This document shows, in pieces, positions 50,929 to 59,043 of a stretch of DNA of 64,000 nt. The notes beneath the pieces are model-generated. The model made no database searches. It saw only the letters and a program-made list of their open reading frames with translations, and was not told the origin of the DNA. Source of the DNA: JBDHAC01 sp039589195 (GTDB lineage Bacteria > Gemmatimonadota > Gemmatimonadetes > Palauibacterales > Palauibacteraceae); contig JBDHHV010000017.1 in the NCBI GenBank assembly GCA_039589195.1, positions 1-64,000 of the forward strand. Reading direction: 5' to 3'. A program made the translations under genes and the position numbers. Positions within the stretch are counted from its first letter, which is position 1, and each line of letters begins with the position of its first letter.

Positions 50929-53076
50929 ATGAATCGAGGCCACCCGGAGTTCACGTTTCGAGTTCAGCACGCTGCGGCGCCCCTCGCCCTGGCGATCTGT
51001 GCGCTCGCGCCTTGCTCGATGGCCGGGCAGGCCCCTGATAGCGTTCGCGCCGAGGCCGAGCGGGACACGCTGCCCGTATATCGAACGAGCGAGATCGCCG
51101 TGCAGGTCGCGCGGTCGGTCGCCGCTCTCGCGGGGCTGCCATACGCGATCAGCGTAGCCGACCGCTCCGCGGTCCAGGTCGGGGAACGCACCGTGTCCCT
51201 GGACGAGGCGCTCCGTTTCGTCCCCGGGCTGTTCGTGCACAACCGTCGCAACTACTCGCTGGGTGACCGGGTCACGGTGCGGGGGCAGGGTGCGCGCGCC
51301 CAGTTCGGGGTGCGGGGCGTCCGGGTCCTCGCGGACGGGATCCCGCTCACCCTCGCGGACGGCCAGAGCACGCTCACCAACCTGGACCTCGCTTCGGTCG
51401 GGCGAGTGGAGGTGATACGTGGATCCGCTTCCGCGCTGTACGGGAACGCCGGCGGCGGCGTCCTCAGTTACCGAACCGAGCTTCCCGTCGACCAATCCCT
51501 GCTTCTGGAGCCGCGGCTTACGGGAGGCAGCCACGGGTTCCTCCAGACGCGGCTAAAGGCCTCCGGCTCGACGGGCGGTGTCTCGTATCTCGGCAGCCTG
51601 AGCTACCTGCGGACGGATGGCTTCCGAGACTTCTCGGAGGCCGAGGTGTTCCGCGCGAACGTGCGCGTTGCGGGACGTGTCGGCGAGACGGGAGAGGTCC
51701 GCGGTCTGCTCAACCTGTACAGCACACCCTTCGCCCAGAACCCCAGCTCGCTGTCGCTCGAGGACGCTCGCGATAACCCGCGGATGGCACGCTCGTTCAT
51801 CATCTCCCAGGGCTCCGGCGAGGACGCGACGCAGGGACAGGGCGGAGTGGCGCTCGATCTCCCGCTCGGTGAGACGGCGCGTTTTCGGGCTACGGCGTGG
51901 GGACTGTGGCGCGATCTGTGGAACCCGATCCCGGGCCGCATTATCCAGATCGACCGGCTCGGGGGCGGCTTCCGGTCGGAGGTCGCCGGCAGCCTCGGGC
52001 GGGACATCAGTTGGGTGGGGGGGGTCGATCTCGAGCTCCAGCGCGACGAGCGCATGGAATCGGAGAACCTGGGCGTCGACGAAGACGTGCCGGAGAGTCG
52101 GGCGCAGGAGGGCGAGCTGCTCCTCGACCAGCGTGAGCGCGTGCTGGGTCTGGGACCGTTCCTTCGCGTCGGCGTCGAACTGGGGGAGCGCTGGACGCTC
52201 ACGCTGGGGGGCCGGCTCGACGTGTATCACTTCGAGGCGGACGATCGCCTTCTCACGGATGGCGACGACTCCGGGAAACGCACGTTCACCGAGTTCAGCC
52301 CGACTGCCGGCCTAGCCTTCGAAGCTACCGACTGGCTCCAGGTGTACGGCAACTTCTCGACGGCCTTTCAGACCCCTACCACGAGCGAGCTCTCGAACCA
52401 GCCGGACGGTTCCGGAGGGTTCAACCCCGATCTCGAGCCGGAGAGGATCGTGGGTGGCGAGCTCGGCGTGCGGGGCTCCTTCCAGGATGCTCGCCTCGGG
52501 TACGGGGTCTCGGCCTTTCTGGCCAACGTCAAGGACGCGCTGATCCCGTTCGAGGGCCCGACCGAGGAGGTGTTCTTCCGGAACGCGGGCGAAGTGGGGC
52601 GGTCCGGTGTCGAGGTCGCCGTCGGTTGGCAGCCCCACTCCGCCTGGCGCGTGGAGCTCGCGCAAACGATCCAGCGGCTGCGCTTCGAGGAGTTCGAGGT
52701 CGACGGTGACGATCTTGCCGGCAAGGACGAGCCGGGGGTCCCGAACCACTGGCTCACGCTCGGACTCACGCATACGCCGGATCTCGGGCTCAGGACCGAG
52801 GTCAACTTCCGGTGGGTGGACGCATACCCGGTGGACGATGCCAACACGGCCTTCAACGACTCGTATCGGGTCGTCGATCTCCGCCTGTCACTCGACCGCA
52901 CCCAGCGTGGGTGGCCGCTGCGCATGTTCCTGGGTATCGACAACCTGTTCGATGAACGCTACAACGGATCCGTCGTCCCGAACGCGTTTGGTGCCCGCTA
53001 CTACGAGCCGGCCCCCGGGTTCGAGGTGTACGGTGGAGTCAGCTGGCCGATCGGCTCGACGCGGGGCTCTCCCTAG
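50929..53076 (+). CDS. TonB-dependent outer-membrane receptor
   Basis: A 715-residue receptor with a signal peptide from the ATG at 50929 (APLALAICALAPCSMAGQA). The plug domain occupies about 45-190 (VSLDEALRFVPGLFVHNRR, VTVRGQGARAQFGVRGVRVL, VGRVEVIRGSASALYGNAGGGVL); the rest is a 22-strand-type barrel with TEFSPTAGLAFEATDWLQVY and the conserved ending NLFDERYNGSVVPN. The TonB box may be around RTSEIAVQV. It imports a siderophore, cobalamin or other large ligand; no ligand-specific neighbours reveal which. The last strand does not end in the usual Phe/Trp. Confidence 0.93.
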   Translation: MNRGHPEFTFRVQHAAAPLALAICALAPCSMAGQAPDSVRAEAERDTLPVYRTSEIAVQVARSVAALAGLPYAISVADRSAVQVGERTVSLDEALRFVPGLFVHNRRNYSLGDRVTVRGQGARAQFGVRGVRVLADGIPLTLADGQSTLTNLDLASVGRVEVIRGSASALYGNAGGGVLSYRTELPVDQSLLLEPRLTGGSHGFLQTRLKASGSTGGVSYLGSLSYLRTDGFRDFSEAEVFRANVRVAGRVGETGEVRGLLNLYSTPFAQNPSSLSLEDARDNPRMARSFIISQGSGEDATQGQGGVALDLPLGETARFRATAWGLWRDLWNPIPGRIIQIDRLGGGFRSEVAGSLGRDISWVGGVDLELQRDERMESENLGVDEDVPESRAQEGELLLDQRERVLGLGPFLRVGVELGERWTLTLGGRLDVYHFEADDRLLTDGDDSGKRTFTEFSPTAGLAFEATDWLQVYGNFSTAFQTPTTSELSNQPDGSGGFNPDLEPERIVGGELGVRGSFQDARLGYGVSAFLANVKDALIPFEGPTEEVFFRNAGEVGRSGVEVAVGWQPHSAWRVELAQTIQRLRFEEFEVDGDDLAGKDEPGVPNHWLTLGLTHTPDLGLRTEVNFRWVDAYPVDDANTAFNDSYRVVDLRLSLDRTQRGWPLRMFLGIDNLFDERYNGSVVPNAFGARYYEPAPGFEVYGGVSWPIGSTRGSP

Positions 53077-53180
53077 CGGGGCTCTCCCCAACCAAGGCTC
53101 CCGCAAGCAGCTCTCCCTGGCGTGGCTCCCTCGGGGGCTCCCGCCCTTCGCTCGGAAACGGACCGTCACACGAGAAGAGA

Positions 53181-53212
53181 ACGGGCTCCCGGGAGGGATC
53201 CCGGAAGCCCGT
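53181..53212. terminator. Terminator-like hairpin between convergent genes
   Basis: ACGGGCTCCCGGG (53181-53193) pairs with CCCGGAAGCCCGT (53200-53212), one mismatch, six-base loop. It lies between the TonB receptor and the convergent lipoprotein gene; neither side has a long T-run, so it may serve both weakly. Confidence 0.55.
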
Positions 53213-53291
53213 CGTTCTGGAGCTGCCGCCTGGACGCGCCCTCGGACGCGGCTGCGCCCTCAGACCCGGCCGGCCGGAGTCGACGTCCGCG

Positions 53292-55739
53292 CTACGGCCT
53301 CAGTACCAGGTTCAGGTACATGCGCACACCCGGCACCGCCGTCCCGCCTGTCGGCGCATTCCCGATCGCGATCCGCATGAACATCCCGATCGTGTCGCCG
53401 GGGTTCACGCAGAAGTCCTGGGTCTCGCCCGAGCACAGCGGGTGCTTGAGCTCATACCAGATGAACTCGTCGGATGGATCGGAGCCATCGAACCCGATGC
53501 TCCCCCCACCGTCCTGGCCAGCGTCTGTGGCCCCGCAGATCGCGCTGCCCGTGAGGCAAGTGGACTCCAGGTAGCGATCGACGAACGTCTGCGTCGTCGA
53601 GCCCCTGACCTTCTCCTGGCCGATCTCGAACAAGTCGTCGTTCACATCGGCCGTGCCATCGGACAAGCCCCCCACATCGAACTCGTACGCGACGGCCGTG
53701 TTATCCTCGGACGAAGGCCGCGGGAGCTTGAACCCGAGGTAAAGGTCCGTGCCGTCATGCAGCCAGTAGAGCGTGCCGTCCGGCTGCGTTCCGGGTCCCC
53801 CGCCGGACAGATTCAGCGGCCCGATCGACATCGAGTCCGCGCAGTTCGGATCCGTCCAAACGCCATCGCGGCTCCCGTCGGTCACGTCCGGGGTGGCGCA
53901 CACCTGAGCCTCGAACTCGACCACGAGGTCGTTCGCCCACACCGGCACCGACGTGGAGGAGGCCGGCAGGAACGTGTCGAGTCCGGGCACCGGCCCGTTC
54001 GGGAACCCGCTCGGGCCCGGGCCTACGGTTCCCGGCGGGGTGTCGCTCTCCGTGTCGCCGGGCTCCAGATCGCACGGGCCGGCATCCCCCGGAAAGCCGC
54101 TTCCCGTGGTTTCGAGGGTGCCACTCACGGCGATCCCGCACCCGAGCGCCCACAGCTTGGTCCTGTCATCGCCGATCGTCCACGCCACCTGCACCAGGCC
54201 CGTAGATCCCGTCGTGAAGTCGACGTGCGCCAGGCTGTTGGTTCCGTGCACCTGGCCCGCCACGCACGTCGCTTCGGGGCCGTACTTCGCGATTGATGCC
54301 GGGTCGCCCGGGGCGAGATCCGCCGGACAGGCGACCCCGACGGCACCGGGATCATCCGCATCGGGCTCGGCGAACACGTGCACCGTGGCCCCTTCGTCGG
54401 CCATGCCCTGCGGGCCCACCGGGTCTCCCACTTCGTCGAACACGGACAGCTGTACATCGGTCGTGCCGAAGGCCGCCACGTTGGGCGTCAAGGTGGTCGA
54501 GTTCAGCATCGCCGCCGGCCGAGCGATCACGAAGTCGCTGCCGGGCGAGACGCCACCCAGATCTCCACCGGCGCTGCCGTGCCCGACTGCGCCGGTTGCC
54601 ACCAGCTCACGTACGCCGAACACGCCGGCGAGCCTGTCGAACACGTGCTTCAGGATGGTGGGCTCCGTCGCTACCGTGGCGCAGGCGGCAGGATCGACGG
54701 GGGGCAAACTCAGGATCCCCTGGTCGTCCACCATGTGGATCGTGGCGACGTCCTCGAGGGCCGGATCGATGGCCGGGAACGGGTTGTCGCCGCCCTCGAA
54801 CAGGATGCAGGAGCCGTCGGCCAGCGTGACCGCGTCGCTGAACGTGAAGTTCTTGCAGGTCCACGTCGGGATGTCCATCAGCGCCGAGGGCAGGAGGATT
54901 CGACCATCGGGCGCCGTGGCACCCTCGCAGTCCGAGATGCCGGTGATCGTAACCACGCCACCCTGGCTGTTCGGTGCGACGATGAGTGTCGTCTCGTCCA
55001 GGGTCAGTTCCGCCCCGCGATTCATGTCGGCGACGCACTGGACGAAGTCCTCTCCGGACGCGGTCCCGAAGCAGGAGCCGCCCGAGTCGTCGAGGAGGAA
55101 ATTGATGTTCTGGTTGCTACCGCTTCGGATGTACAGGATCTGGTTGTTCAGCGGCTGACCCTGGGACGGATCGTCGGTCACTCCGAAGTCCCGGAAGCCG
55201 AGGTCGACGCTCGACGTTCCGACCTGCAGGCTGACCCAAACCCGCCACAGCTCCTGCGTGGTTTGCCCCCTCAATCTCGGGGTCCTCCATTGCGTCTGGT
55301 AGAAGGTACCGGTCGCGTCCGTCTTGACGATCACCGGCGATGCGCCGCTGATGTCGACGGTGCCGCTCCCACCGCTGTCGGGCACGTAGTCGCCGGTGAT
55401 CGCGTCGATCGTGAACCGGTACGCCATGACCTTGAGGCCGCTCTCGAAACCCGATACGAACGCGCCCGTGGGCGGTGTCGCGGCCGTGGACGCACGGAAG
55501 AAGAAGCCGGCGGTCCCGACGTGGTGGTCCGGGTCCCGCATGTCGGCGTAAGCGTCGCACGGCGACTCCTGGCTACTGAGGCCGGGAGCACCGGCGGGAT
55601 CCGGCATGCAGGTGGTGGAGCCGCCGGCAACGTGCGTGGCGGCGATGGGCAACGACTCCGGACCCGCCGGAGAACGCTCGGAGTCACTACAGGCTACGAC
55701 GAGCGTAGCGCACAGACCTGCAAGTAGCAGGCGTTTCAT
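53292..55739 (-). CDS. Large cysteine-containing lipoprotein with a CBM9/DOMON-like end
   Basis: An 815-residue exported protein; MKRLLLAGLCATLVVACSDS gives a lipobox with Cys at 17. The ATG at 55739 has GGAG 8 bases upstream. Many Cys in pairs suggest disulfides. Residues 100-380 contain beta-rich repeats; a bacterial-Ig-like stretch lies around VQLSVFDEVGDPVGPQG. Residues 620-800 (VVEFEAQVCATPD, PDGTLYWLHDGTDLYLGFKL, YEFDVGG, DEFIWYELKH) resemble CBM9/DOMON-type binding domains. There is no catalytic motif. It is probably a surface binding or adhesion protein with no close family recognised. Confidence 0.72.
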   Translation of the reverse strand: MKRLLLAGLCATLVVACSDSERSPAGPESLPIAATHVAGGSTTCMPDPAGAPGLSSQESPCDAYADMRDPDHHVGTAGFFFRASTAATPPTGAFVSGFESGLKVMAYRFTIDAITGDYVPDSGGSGTVDISGASPVIVKTDATGTFYQTQWRTPRLRGQTTQELWRVWVSLQVGTSSVDLGFRDFGVTDDPSQGQPLNNQILYIRSGSNQNINFLLDDSGGSCFGTASGEDFVQCVADMNRGAELTLDETTLIVAPNSQGGVVTITGISDCEGATAPDGRILLPSALMDIPTWTCKNFTFSDAVTLADGSCILFEGGDNPFPAIDPALEDVATIHMVDDQGILSLPPVDPAACATVATEPTILKHVFDRLAGVFGVRELVATGAVGHGSAGGDLGGVSPGSDFVIARPAAMLNSTTLTPNVAAFGTTDVQLSVFDEVGDPVGPQGMADEGATVHVFAEPDADDPGAVGVACPADLAPGDPASIAKYGPEATCVAGQVHGTNSLAHVDFTTGSTGLVQVAWTIGDDRTKLWALGCGIAVSGTLETTGSGFPGDAGPCDLEPGDTESDTPPGTVGPGPSGFPNGPVPGLDTFLPASSTSVPVWANDLVVEFEAQVCATPDVTDGSRDGVWTDPNCADSMSIGPLNLSGGGPGTQPDGTLYWLHDGTDLYLGFKLPRPSSEDNTAVAYEFDVGGLSDGTADVNDDLFEIGQEKVRGSTTQTFVDRYLESTCLTGSAICGATDAGQDGGGSIGFDGSDPSDEFIWYELKHPLCSGETQDFCVNPGDTIGMFMRIAIGNAPTGGTAVPGVRMYLNLVLRP

Positions 55740-55959
55740 ACACAAGCTCCTTGGAGACGAGGGAGAAAGAAGACGACCAGTAACGGGACCGCGACTGCTC
55801 AGAGACGGCCGCGAATGTGCACCGTGTAAGAGGAAGCCGCAAGCCCGCAGTATTTAAAGACTTGCCGGTCTCTTATTCCGCAATGCGATCATGCTCTCCG
55901 ACGGAGGGCCCGGGTTACCGGTTTGGTCGGGAGAGTCGTGGCGGCGAGTCGAGGGGAGG

Positions 55960-57807
55960 CTACTCTCTGCTCGTGAGCACCCGGAAGTCGGGGCGGTCCC
56001 GCAGGGAGCGCCAGTTCCAGTGCAGCTGTCCTCCGACCTCGAAGGAGTGCGCGGGGTTGGCCGCCACGTACCGCTTGAGCAGCTCCATGGCCCCATCGGG
56101 GTCCCCGGTGGTCGCGAGGATGCGGGCTTCCAGCACCATGAGATCCTCGTTCGGATCGATATCCCCCTCCGCACGACCCAAGGGCAGTACGCTCGAAGCG
56201 CTGTCAGCCAGCCCCGCCTTCCTGAGGATACCGGCCACCAGGAGATACCCCTTCCGCTCCTCGATCGGACGCGGCCCGGCGTCGAGGACGTCCTGGAGCT
56301 CGGCGTGAAGCTCCCAGGCGACGTCGGGATCGGCCTCCTCGGACGGGGCGAGCATGAGCCACAGCTGGCACTGGATGAAGTCGTGGTCGTCAGGGAATCG
56401 GAGGTGCCCCGCCTCGCACCACTGTCGAGCATCGTTGAACTGCTCCAGGTCGTAGTGCGCCCAGAAGAGGCGACCGAGGACCTGGTCCGCGTTCTGTAGG
56501 AATGCATCCTCCTCGTAGGCTCGCCGCGCCGCCAGCGCGACCGAGGCGTTGTCGGCCCTCTGCATGTACAGGTGGCTGAGCATGGACCAGGCGCTCGCCA
56601 GCGACGGGTCCACATCCACCGCATCCTCCAGGTCGGCCTGGGCGTCGTCCAGCAGGCGGTCCGCCTCGTCCGCATCCTCGACGGCGTCGAGGAGCCAAAG
56701 GATATAGCGGAGCGTACCCCGCGCCTCGTGGGCGTCCGGGTCCCTGGTGGCGATGGCCAGAGCTTGCTCGGCGTGAGGCAGCCCGGCGCGAAGCTCCGCC
56801 GCGCCGGTCTCGTAGTCGCCTTTGAGGGCGGCCCAGATCCAGCCGCGCCGGAACGCGACATCGGCCCTGAGCACGGACGGCTGGGTCCAGGTGGGGTCGA
56901 TGGTGCCCGCCAGGGCCAGCAGCGAATCCGCGTCGCTCAGCGCGGCGAGCGCGGCGTCCAGCTCGTCACTGTCCCGCAGCTCGGTGGATTGCTTGCGCAG
57001 CCGCTCGGCCCTCTGAACGAAGGACCAGGCCTCGACGCTGGAGGTTCCCGATTTGCGCTCGCGGAGGCGAACCTCCTCGCCCAAGCGCTCGCGCAGGAAG
57101 CCCGAGATGCTCTGGGCCACCGAGTCCCGCGCGGCGAGAAGCTCCTCGGCTGGCAGCTCGAAGCTCTCCCGCTCGATATCCGCACCGCTCAGACCATCGA
57201 CCAGTCGAGCGGTCACCCGCAAGCGATCCCTGCGCGGTTCGACGCTCCCCTGGATCAGGCTCCCGACCCGGAGGGCGCGGGCGATGCTGTCGGGCGGAAG
57301 CTCGAGATCACGAAACGGCGCAACGCCGTTGGTCGAGACGACATCCAGGGCTCGGACCTGGGATAGTCGCTCGATCAGCGCCTCTGTGAGACCGTCTGCG
57401 GCGAACCTGAGCTCGCCATCCGCGCTCAGGTCCTCGAAGTAGAGCACCGCGACGGAGCGCGGGTCGAGACCCGCAGCGGCCGCCTCCTCGGCCGAGACAG
57501 CCGCCCCGCGATAGTTGCCGATCAGAATGCCGGAAATCGTCAGGGCCGCGACCAGCATTATCCCCTGGAGCCAGATCTCCAGCTTGGGGGGCTTCTGAGC
57601 CCCTTTCTCGCCGTGGAACCAGGCCAGGATGAGCGTGCCCGGGATCCCGAACAGATAGAAGACGAGGGCGACCCGATAGGCGACTCCGGGGAGGATGGAG
57701 TTCCCCACGAGCTGGTCGACGCCCTCCAGCGCCAGGAAGCCACCGGCGATGTACGCCCCCAGCCACGGGAAGACGCGCCGCCGGCGCAGATTTTCAGACA
57801 GACCCAT
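55960..57807 (-). CDS. Membrane TolB-like / TPR-repeat regulator protein
   Basis: A 615-residue protein from the ATG at 57807. Three hydrophobic segments occupy the first 100 residues (FPWLGAYIAGGFLALEGV, AYRVALVFYLFGIPGTLILA, GIMLVAALTISGILIG). A TolB-like N-terminal domain then runs to about 260: VAVLYFEDLSADGELRFAAD, LTEALIERLSQV, VGSLIQGSV and LVDGLSGADIERESFELPAE. The remainder is TPR-like helix pairs. Proteins of this layout (adenylate-cyclase-like TolB/TPR) are common as kinase-linked sensors in Gemmatimonadota, here without a catalytic domain. Confidence 0.82.
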   Translation of the reverse strand: MGLSENLRRRRVFPWLGAYIAGGFLALEGVDQLVGNSILPGVAYRVALVFYLFGIPGTLILAWFHGEKGAQKPPKLEIWLQGIMLVAALTISGILIGNYRGAAVSAEEAAAAGLDPRSVAVLYFEDLSADGELRFAADGLTEALIERLSQVRALDVVSTNGVAPFRDLELPPDSIARALRVGSLIQGSVEPRRDRLRVTARLVDGLSGADIERESFELPAEELLAARDSVAQSISGFLRERLGEEVRLRERKSGTSSVEAWSFVQRAERLRKQSTELRDSDELDAALAALSDADSLLALAGTIDPTWTQPSVLRADVAFRRGWIWAALKGDYETGAAELRAGLPHAEQALAIATRDPDAHEARGTLRYILWLLDAVEDADEADRLLDDAQADLEDAVDVDPSLASAWSMLSHLYMQRADNASVALAARRAYEEDAFLQNADQVLGRLFWAHYDLEQFNDARQWCEAGHLRFPDDHDFIQCQLWLMLAPSEEADPDVAWELHAELQDVLDAGPRPIEERKGYLLVAGILRKAGLADSASSVLPLGRAEGDIDPNEDLMVLEARILATTGDPDGAMELLKRYVAANPAHSFEVGGQLHWNWRSLRDRPDFRVLTSRE

Positions 57808-58010
57808 GTACACTCACGGTACGGAGACGAGTTCGACCCAAGGATGCGCGCACTCCGCGGAGGTGTCAACTTGGAGGATGGCCGGTCGGGCCAGGTGAGC
57901 CGAGCAGTCTCGGGTACGAGCTCGCTGGCCGTGGCGCACGCGTTTCTGGCGCGTGTATCATCGGGTCGCGAGTTTCAGTTCGTCACTGCCGTTCACCGAA
58001 AGGTCCCTCT

Positions 58011-58556
58011 ATGCGCCGCATCCTGTTCCTCACAGTCACGCTCGCCGCCTGCTCCGCTGAGACTCCGAATATCGACGCCGAATCCCAAAGTCCGGCGCAG
58101 GCAGATGCCGCGGCTACCCCGAGCGAGTCTCCGGGCGAGCCCGTCACGGATCCCCGAGACGTCGCGTTCGCGCCGGAGTTGCAGATCGACCTGGCCGCGA
58201 TGGAGAGGCGGGCGAGCGGGCTCTACGTACAGGTGCTGGCCGAAGGCGAGGGACCGGCGGCGGTGTCCGGGGATGCCATGGGCGTCGACTACACCGTGTG
58301 GCTCTCGGATGGCAGGGTGCTCGACTCGAGCTTTGATCACACACCCCCGGCACCGCTCCCGATGGTCCTGAACGAGACGAGTCTGATAACCGGGTGGACG
58401 GAAGGTGTGACCGGGATGCGATTGGGTGAGAAGCGCCGACTGGTGGTCCCATTCGACCTGGCGTACGGAGCGGCGGGCCGCCCGGGCGTGCCACCGTACG
58501 CGACGCTCGTGTTCGAGGTGGAGCTCGCGATCCACACACCGGGCGGCGGCCCGTAG
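58011..58556 (+). CDS. FKBP-type peptidyl-prolyl isomerase lipoprotein
   Basis: A 181-residue protein with a lipoprotein signal (MRRILFLTVTLAACSAE, Cys at 14), a Pro/Ala/Glu linker and a C-terminal FKBP domain: VDYTVWLSDGRVLDSSF, PLPMVLNETSLITGWTEGVT, GMRLGEKRRLVVPFDLAYG, and PPYATLVFEVEL. It catalyses cis-trans isomerisation of Xaa-Pro bonds and so helps proteins fold in the periplasm. The first half of the FKBP pocket is well kept (Asp, Phe, Trp positions present). Confidence 0.9.
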   Translation: MRRILFLTVTLAACSAETPNIDAESQSPAQADAAATPSESPGEPVTDPRDVAFAPELQIDLAAMERRASGLYVQVLAEGEGPAAVSGDAMGVDYTVWLSDGRVLDSSFDHTPPAPLPMVLNETSLITGWTEGVTGMRLGEKRRLVVPFDLAYGAAGRPGVPPYATLVFEVELAIHTPGGGP

Positions 58557-58623
58557 CGGCCCCCGGGCTCGTTTCGCGGCGGGCCCCGTGGATCTTTTCC
58601 TCTCCTTTCCTGTACCTGCGTCA

Positions 58624-58642
58624 TCAATACATTGTTCATTGA
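58624..58642 (+). promoter_or_regulatory. Possible PadR operator
   Basis: TCAAT (58624-58628) and ATTGA (58638-58642) form an inverted repeat within AT-rich DNA 15 bases before the padR-type start; TACAT occurs on both sides. The arrangement fits PadR autorepression. Confidence 0.4.
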
Positions 58643-58656
58643 TACATGAACCGGAG

Positions 58657-59019
58657 ATGGACGTGCGTGACCCGAGAGACCTCCTGCCGCTAACTCCGTT
58701 GTGGTACAACATCCTGCTCGCGCTGACGGACGAAGTCCGGCACGGGTATGCGATCATCAAGGAGATCGAGAGCCGAACCCGCGGGAGCATGGTCCCGGCG
58801 ACGGGAACCGTGTATCTGGCTCTCCAGCGCCTCCTCGAGGAGGGGCTCATCGTCGAGGAGCCCGCGGAGCCCCCAAAAGACCGCCGGCGCCGGCGGCGAT
58901 ACGCGCTCACCCCGTTCGCGCGCGAGGTCATCGCCGCGGAGACCGAGCGCATCGCGATGCAAATCAAGGTGGCGGTCGAAAAGGGGGCCGTCCCGCACTC
59001 CGTGCTCGAATCCTCCTGA
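58657..59019 (+). CDS. PadR-family transcriptional regulator
   Basis: A 120-residue regulator; either ATG 58657 or GTG 58663 is possible (the GGAG at 58653-58656 fits the GTG better). LTPLWYNILLALTDEVRHGY, IIKEIESRTRGSMVPATGTV and YLALQRLLEEGLIVEEP form the winged helix, then RRYALTPFAREVIAAE. It is followed 24 bases later by an ADOP permease, the usual PadR/ADOP pair of Acidobacteria and Gemmatimonadota, and likely represses it. Confidence 0.92.
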   Translation: MDVRDPRDLLPLTPLWYNILLALTDEVRHGYAIIKEIESRTRGSMVPATGTVYLALQRLLEEGLIVEEPAEPPKDRRRRRRYALTPFAREVIAAETERIAMQIKVAVEKGAVPHSVLESS

Positions 59020-59043
59020 CCGTCCCCCGATCGCACTGAGCTC

